From CAJBLF01 sp964418415 (lineage in GTDB: Bacteria > Patescibacteriota > Gracilibacteria > Absconditabacterales > Absconditicoccaceae), in contig CAYQLB010000025.1 of the NCBI GenBank assembly GCA_964418415.1, positions 1 to 11,651 of the forward strand: a DNA stretch of 11,651 bases, read 5' to 3'. Position 1 is the stretch's first letter; each line of letters opens with the position of its first letter. Under the pieces are notes generated by a model. It searched no databases and was not told the DNA's origin. It saw only the letters and a list, made by a program, of their open reading frames with translations. Positions 7,108 to 11,651 of the stretch are shown piece after piece. The position numbers were made by a program, and so were the translations under genes.

Positions 7108-8052
7108 TTAATTGCTAAATTTCGTCGTGTCTCGTGGTCTTCGTAATATATCTGTCTTTATTTTTTCTAGGTCTGTTCCATTTGATCATAGATACTGATT
7201 GTTGAATATACTCGCCAAGAGATTGTATTTCTTTTTGAGTAATGGATTTTTCTTGGCTATCTCTCTAAAGAAAATATTATGATTGATATACATATTGAAA
7301 CATTCCGAGAAGTCTTCGAAGGGATCACTCATCCCGTATCCACTGCAAAAATCCTTTTTTTTTGCTCATGATTTTCTCACAGTTTCACTCTCTCGTGAAA
7401 GTTTGTAGAAAGAAAGTGAGAGATCGTCTATCTTAAATACTATTTTACCAAATTCTGTATAATTTTTATCTTTTTTGGATGATGATCACTGGATATATCA
7501 TAGATCAACGATATGTCCCATTTCGTGGGTTGTCAGCTCTATAAATTCTTTGTTGGATAGTACCGATCAGATATTGAATATGATAGTGTCCCATGTTGCA
7601 TATCATCTTCTATTTCCTCTATCTTTATTTACTTCGATAGAACTAATCACCTGTTTGATATCTCTATCTTCTTTTCCATTTTTTGCTATGAATTCGATAA
7701 TCTTACTGATGAACTTCGTATACGTATATCTTTCTGTATCACTAAATTTTCCATTGAATTGTATTTTATTACATATATTTAATGTCTTGCAGAGCGCTTC
7801 TAGATTTTTCGTGTTGCTTGAAGCTCCATGTTCTCCTGTTTGCATAACTTCGTCGAGTTCAAGATAGGTATTCTCTATGTCGGTATCTTCTGTTGGTATA
7901 TTTGTCTCAAGATAGTCTTTGGTATTTGGTGCGATCTTTTCTCCTAAATGGAAAATATTGAACGCTAATAATGCGTAGCATATGCCTACGAGGATAATAA
8001 ATTTGATGATGTTTTTTACTTTCATGGTGAGATTATTGAGATATTGAAACAT
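7108..8052 (-). CDS. membrane-anchored HEMGH zinc metallopeptidase candidate
   Basis: This 314-residue protein reads through six TGA codons as Gly and ends in TAA. An N-terminal hydrophobic segment (about 14-34, IKFIILVGICYALLAFNIF after MKVKN) should anchor it, with the body outside the membrane. The zinc-protease motif LTTHEMGHIVD is at 173-183 (His176, Glu177, His180). About 65 residues later, DPFEDFSECF (243-252) provides Glu246 or Glu250 as a likely third ligand, as in gluzincins of the anthrax lethal factor (M34) type. No close family is recognised. The start could also be the ATG at 8025, nine codons in. It lies 60 bases after the exonuclease fusion and 29 bases before ftsW/rodA, suggesting a cell-envelope role. 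Substrate is unknown. Confidence 0.75.
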
Positions 8053-8112
8053 TGAAAGATTAATTTTCCATTCTTCTATATTTTAATCTCTCTATATTTT
8101 CATTTTTGTATA

Positions 8113-10272
8113 TTAGTTTGAGATATTATATCGTTTGATGTCGTCTATGATGTTTTGTTCGCTTGGTCATCTTGCATTGAAAAGTATGATTTCTTTGAGT
8201 GGAATCCTATTGGCATAGCAATACAAAATGAAATTATATCATCAGATCAGAATCTTGTTTTTTGTTTGTTTGGCTTTGAAGATGTTTTTTCCTATACCAC
8301 CCGTGATGTTTTCTATGAGTAGGGTAGCTTTGGTATGTATACCTTTTTGACATAAATCTTCAAATATTTTTTTGGATTCGTCTTTTTTTGGTGAGAAGAT
8401 GAAATAGGAAATTTCTTCTGGATTTTTTTCTATTTCTTCGGAGATGTAGTTTATTAGGACGTCTACTTTTGGTGGTATCGTTTTTATCCTTTGGGACTTG
8501 TGACTTGGGATTTGGGACAAGGAACTCATTGGGGCCGCTTGTGTGTTGGTATTTGAGAAGAAGATTACTTTGTTTTTGAAGATATCGATAAATTCTTTTC
8601 GATCAGTATATTTTTGTGATTCTGCATAGGTGAAATAGAAATCACCATTGCCGTACATTTTTTTGAAGATATTTACAATACCGTTGAATGTCTTGGTGAT
8701 ATTCGAAATATGTCTTTCGAGGAGAGTATAATTTTCGTCTGACAGAATCGTTTTGAGTGTATTTTTTTTCTCTATCAATTGTTTTCGTAAGAGATTTGTT
8801 TGATAAAAATCTCCATGTTCTCGGATAGGATCGTGAGAAATCATAGTAGCTTCTGTTTTCACAAATAATTTCTTGTTCTCCATAAACAGGATACCGATGA
8901 ATGTCTGGAAGAGATTTACAAATTCTTGCAGTTCATTTGAAGATACGATATTGCCTTGTATCTGAGCATCTACTTCTTGTTGGTAGATGAAGGATTCTAG
9001 GATGTTGAGTGTATAATAGAGATCTATCGGACTGGAGAGCCGAAAATTATAGGTTTTGTATCGCTGTTCTGTATCGAAAAAGCATATATCATAGTCTTTG
9101 TAGAGCTCTTCATTCTCTGTCATGCTCATAAAAAGTCCGTGATGTGTCGTCAGAATAATCGGGTATTTGCTTTGGTTTCTCGTGTCTTTGATATAATAAT
9201 AGATCCTATAATCATACTGTCCGTTGAGGTTGAGTATACCCAATCATCTTTTGAGATGTGAAAGATATTTGATGACAAATAGACATTCTTCCTGGATGAA
9301 TTTCCCCTTATTCAGAAATTTCTCGAACAGCTCCTGATTTATGGTCTGTTCTTCTTTCGTGAATCCTATATTTTTTATTCCCATGTCGTTCAATACTGTT
9401 TTGGCGATATCGAGTTTCTGGATATTCTGGAAAGCGAGGATGATATTTTTATTTGTTGCTAGTGCCTTGAGTAATTCTTTGATGGGCATATTGCCGATGT
9501 AGTATTTTTTTTGATTTTCTAGTGTTTGGGTATCGATACTTTCTTCATGTTTCGCTACACTGGTTTGGCTTGGTGTTATCTTTTCCAATGCCGAGAACTT
9601 TACTTTCACTTTCGGTATATCTTTATATGCTTGTAGGTCCATGATTTCTTTGATTGTTCCCTCTGTTTGGCTTATGATGTGTGCGAGATTTGGATAAGAT
9701 CAGATAAGTTCGTAAACATATTTCATAAAATAAAGAAAGAGTTTTATGCTATTTTTAGTGTCGAAAAATGCGTCATGTGATTTTTCTTCACCGTGATCAT
9801 CATCCTTAAATGCTTCATTGAATAGCTTTTCATCTTTGAGATTTTCTATGAGTACTTCGAGTGCGTAGCTCGGTGCATAATGTACGATTGTTTGAGCCAA
9901 TTGCATGGTATCTATCGATCAATGATATTTCAATCATTGGAAATATGCGTTCAAGAAATTCAGATCAAACTGAATATTATGTCAGATTATGATAGTATTT
10001 TCTCAGAAAAATTTCTCTATCTGAGGAAGAATTTCCTCTCTGGTTGGAGCGGTTTCCAAATCTTGTATTGATAGTCCTGTGATGAAGCCGACGATATGCT
10101 TCAGCTCATCCGTCTTCTTGTCCGGCTTGATGAGTGATTGATATTCGCTGATGATTTTTCCTGTTGCATCAATCTCTATGAGTCCTATTTGAATAGGTTC
10201 ATCTTTGGTGACATCAAGTCCTGTTGTTTCGAAATCGAGACCTATGTATCTATATTTGTTGTTGAGTAACAT
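8113..10272 (-). CDS. DEDDh 3'-5' exonuclease fused to a degenerate DinG-like helicase region
   Basis: This 719-residue single frame reads through nine TGA codons as Gly. The N-terminal 180 residues are a complete DnaQ-type exonuclease: LDFETTGLD (Asp13, Glu15), IGHNIQFDLNF (His98, Asp103), IDTMQLAQT, and SHDAFFDTKNS (His166, Asp171). Residues from about 250 follow the DinG/XPD helicase order: NIILAFQNIQKLDIAKTVL like 'VVISTHT.QLQ', YPIILTTHHGLF like 'ILVVNHALL', YDICFFDTEQ (394-403) in place of 'YDVLIIDEAH', and near the end IENITGGIGKNIF and ILIGGYNFI like the 'LLGTxSFWEG' motif. No Walker A GTGKT is found and DEAH has become DTEQ, so ATPase activity is unlikely. The architecture resembles Firmicutes DinG exonuclease-helicase fusions, but probably exonuclease only. 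AAGGGAAAG precedes the ATG. Confidence 0.88.
8490..8523 (-). repeat. repeat words inside the exonuclease gene
   Basis: The stretch reads gggacttg, gacttggga, then gggacaagg on the plus strand, an imperfect repeat of about 8-9 bases. It encodes a Ser/Gln/Lys-rich linker (SLSQIPSHKSQ) just before the second helicase-like domain, where an in-frame insertion would be tolerated. A similar gggacaag word lies in tgt at 1041-1058. Confidence 0.45.
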
Positions 10273-10275
10273 AAT

Positions 10276-10284
10276 CTTTCCCTT
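10276..10284 (-). promoter_or_regulatory. ribosome binding site of the exonuclease fusion gene
   Basis: AAGGGAAAG on the minus strand lies just before ATG 10272 and supports this start. It is one of the few clear Shine-Dalgarno-like sequences in the window. Confidence 0.6.
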
Positions 10285-10291
10285 GTAAAGT

Positions 10292-10416
10292 AAATTAATG
10301 AATAATGAATAATGAAAAATGAATAATGATGGAATTTGTACTGATATGGACTATTGTTGTGTACAATAGTCTATCATAAGATAGTTCATATATTATTCAT
10401 TGTCAATTATTAATTT
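10292..10416. repeat. palindromic stutter-word element with central hairpin
   Basis: The left side repeats the word aatgaataatga several times (10297-10331). The right side has its complement, tattattcatt (10391-10401), and attaattt (10409-10416) pairs with aaattaat (10292-10299). The centre is a perfect 9-bp hairpin, gactattgt/acaatagtc (10349-10357 with 10363-10371). The whole gap between RNase H and the exonuclease gene could fold back on itself. It looks like a small non-coding element; mobility is unproven. Confidence 0.55.
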
Positions 10417-10433
10417 TTAATTTGCGAAGCATA

Positions 10434-10877
10434 TTATTTCCTATCGAAGTCTGCTGGTATTTCACCTCGTATTTCTGTTTCTCGTTTGCGAATAGGGATT
10501 TTGAAGTCATGTGTTTTCACTCGGGTGAGCGCTTCTTGTAATTTCGTCAGTAGCTCTTTTGTTTCTTCAGTATATTCTAGCGTCGTCTTGATTTTTTTGG
10601 ACCTCATCCGTGCAATAGCTGTTTCAGAATCACTAAATATGCATTCATACTTCTTTTTACTTTTCTTCTTTTCGAGCTTTTCAATATATCTAATTCCATC
10701 GTAAATTGCTAAAAATTCTCCGATATTGTTTGTTCCTGTCGGATAAATAGGCGAACGAAATACTTCTTTCCATGTTTTGAGCTCTACCGCCCTGTATTCC
10801 ATTGGTCATGGATTTCCTGTACAGGAAGCATCCACGCAAAGCGCGTTGGTGATAGGGATTTTGACTTTCATATTCAT
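10434..10877 (-). CDS. rnhA: ribonuclease HI
   Basis: RNase HI cleaves the RNA strand of RNA-DNA hybrids (R-loops, primers) in the cytoplasm. The 147-residue protein has the four acidic metal ligands in order: Asp16 in VDASCTGNPGP, Glu54 in NNIGEFLAIYDG, Asp83 in IFSDSETA, and Asp143 in GEIPADF. The Gly of GNPGP is TGA (10803-10805) read as Gly; under the standard code the catalytic N-terminus would be lost. The ending GEIPADFDRK resembles the RNase H subgroup of Bacteroidetes that ends 'GEIPADFGRK'. Two in-frame ATGs (10877 and 10871) are possible starts and differ by two residues. It probably heads the block that continues with the exonuclease fusion, 161 bases on, though the palindromic element lies between them. 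Confidence 0.93.
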
Positions 10878-10900
10878 GGACTTGATGATAAAATAATAAC

Positions 10901-10973
10901 AGTTAACGGATAATGGATAACAGTGATAGGAATTCCTTTTGCTGTTATCTGTTATCTCATTTTACCGTTAACT
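10901..10973. repeat. palindromic stutter-word element 2
   Basis: Outer arms agttaacgg and ccgttaact (10901-10909, 10965-10973) and inner arms ggataacag and ctgttatct (10915-10923, 10942-10950, one mismatch) surround a perfect palindrome, aggaattcct (10928-10937). Each arm also repeats itself in tandem (gataaca twice on the minus strand). It could form one long hairpin in the leader of the RNase H gene. In design it resembles the element at 10292-10416, with different words. Confidence 0.55.
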
Positions 10974-10991
10974 TTGTATATATGGTTTTAC

Positions 10992-11020
10992 AAAAAAAAG
11001 GCAACCGAATAACGGCCGCC
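10992..11020 (-). terminator. intrinsic terminator after the exported-protein gene
   Basis: On the minus strand GGCGGCCG / CGGTTGCC (11000-11020) forms an 8-bp stem with two G-T pairs and a TTATT loop, followed by eight T (10992-10999). It lies 22 bases after the TAA of the upstream gene. Confidence 0.85.
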
Positions 11021-11042
11021 CAAATACTTTGTGTAGAAAAGA

Positions 11043-11567
11043 TTACCTGGAAACTTTTCGTACGTTCTTTTTGAATTCCTTGGTCATTACCTTTGCTACT
11101 TTGTCGATTTTCTTGTTCATTTCTTTCTCTGAGAAAATTGTTGTCAAAGTTTTTCCTTTCCTCGTCTCCGGGAATTCTTTCTTGAACTTTTTGTAAGCTC
11201 GTTTGTAGCTTCTTTTCGTTGCGCCTGAAATTCTGAATTTATTGTCTTCCGGCTTTTCGAAACGAATTTTTATTTTTTTGAACTTACCCTCCAGAGCGTT
11301 TTCTTTGATCTTCAACCCTGTCGCTATCATATCTGTTTCCAAACATTCAGCAATTCGTGGTTTGATCTTTGTCGCATATGCTTTTATGACATCAATCTTA
11401 CCGTCACTTTCATACAGATCGTTCAGGATTTCTGCAATGACTTCTTCCTGTGCGTCGCACAGTGCAGAAATCGTTGATGATTTGTCGGCTGCTGTGGAGT
11501 CAGCTTTTTGTGCGAAGATGTTGTTTACTGCAACTATCATCACAACCAGAAACATTACCTTTTTCAT
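11043..11567 (-). CDS. small exported basic protein of unknown function
   Basis: This 174-residue protein starts at ATG 11567 with a typical signal peptide: lysines at 2-3, a hydrophobic core VMFLVVMIVAV, and likely cleavage at or near IFA-Q (residues 19-20). The mature part begins with a Ser/Thr/Asp/Lys linker (KADSTAADKSST), then an acidic helical region with Cys37 and Cys74 (DAQEEVIAEILNDLYES, IAECLETDM), then a strongly Lys/Arg-rich C-terminal half (SYKRAYKKFKKEF, TKEFKKNVRKVSR). I do not recognise the family. Its five glycines are all GGN, with no TGA. The signal-peptide ending and a TAAATTTG box upstream recall Bacteroidetes genes, so transfer is possible but unproven. A terminator follows at 10992-11020. 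Confidence 0.82.
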   Translation of the reverse strand: MKKVMFLVVMIVAVNNIFAQKADSTAADKSSTISALCDAQEEVIAEILNDLYESDGKIDVIKAYATKIKPRIAECLETDMIATGLKIKENALEGKFKKIKIRFEKPEDNKFRISGATKRSYKRAYKKFKKEFPETRKGKTLTTIFSEKEMNKKIDKVAKVMTKEFKKNVRKVSR

Positions 11568-11598
11568 ATGGATAGATTTATATATTTTTACTTTTGTC

Positions 11599-11631
11599 CA
11601 AATTTATAGAAACAAGTGCAACAGAAAAGTT
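11599..11631 (-). promoter_or_regulatory. candidate promoter of the exported-protein gene
   Basis: On the minus strand TATAAA (11603-11608) lies 17 bases after a weak AACTTT -35. The overlapping TAAATTTG (11599-11606) fits the Bacteroidetes -7 form TAnnTTTG, but the matching -33 TTTG is not at the right distance. The region is AT-rich, so chance matches are likely. Confidence 0.3.
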
Positions 11632-11651
11632 ATAGGTTATAGTAACAATAT

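Noticed and set aside
8113..10272. Decayed pseudogene with many stops
   Set aside because: All interruptions are TGA in a single frame, with no frameshift and intact exonuclease motifs; with TGA = Gly it is one 719-residue gene.

Overview
The window reads cleanly only if TGA is translated as glycine (genetic code 25, used by the candidate phyla Absconditabacteria/SR1 and Gracilibacteria/BD1-5). Under the standard code most genes here look shattered. With TGA = Gly they become continuous, and the TGA codons fall on family-invariant glycines: TDSGGFQ and PRYLMGVG of Tgt, ISYGGT of FtsW/RodA and GNPGP of RNase H. I count about 65 in-frame TGA codons in nine genes, tryptophan is still TGG, and every gene ends in TAA or TAG. 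The low GC content, small genes, short intergenic gaps and weak Shine-Dalgarno signals fit a streamlined CPR (Patescibacteria) genome. I cannot tell Absconditabacteria from Gracilibacteria by eye.

Layout: 1-85 may be the start of an unrecognised minus-strand gene. 165-641 (-) is a short AMMECR1-like protein, divergent from tgt (705-1847, +), the only plus-strand gene. Everything after that is on the minus strand. 1894-4446 holds an acyl carrier protein, a transglutaminase-like hypothetical protein, a DUF378 membrane protein and a 332-residue protein that looks like a double-hotdog (FabZ/DH-like) dehydratase. 4447-4979 has no protein gene: it contains an intrinsic terminator, a tRNA-Arg(UCG), a partial copy of that tRNA carrying a 28-nt hairpin insertion, and a dense cluster of small hairpins.

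From 10877 leftward runs a probable five-gene block: RNase HI; a 719-residue DEDDh exonuclease fused to a DinG-like helicase region that has lost its ATPase motifs; a membrane-anchored HEMGH zinc-protease candidate; an FtsW/RodA glycosyltransferase; and a protein with two degenerate LAGLIDADG-like repeats. At the right edge (11043-11567) is a small exported basic protein with its own terminator. Two palindromic 'stutter-word' elements sit in the gaps at 10292-10416 and 10901-10973, and related short repeat words lie in frame inside tgt and the exonuclease gene.

How the genes may work together: Tgt and the tRNA belong to tRNA maturation and translation, RNase HI and the exonuclease fusion to nucleic-acid processing, and FtsW/RodA with the adjacent membrane protease to the cell envelope. 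The acyl carrier protein near a dehydratase-like double hotdog hints at an acyl-thioester activity. This pairing and the pseudo-helicase fusion are the points most worth following up.
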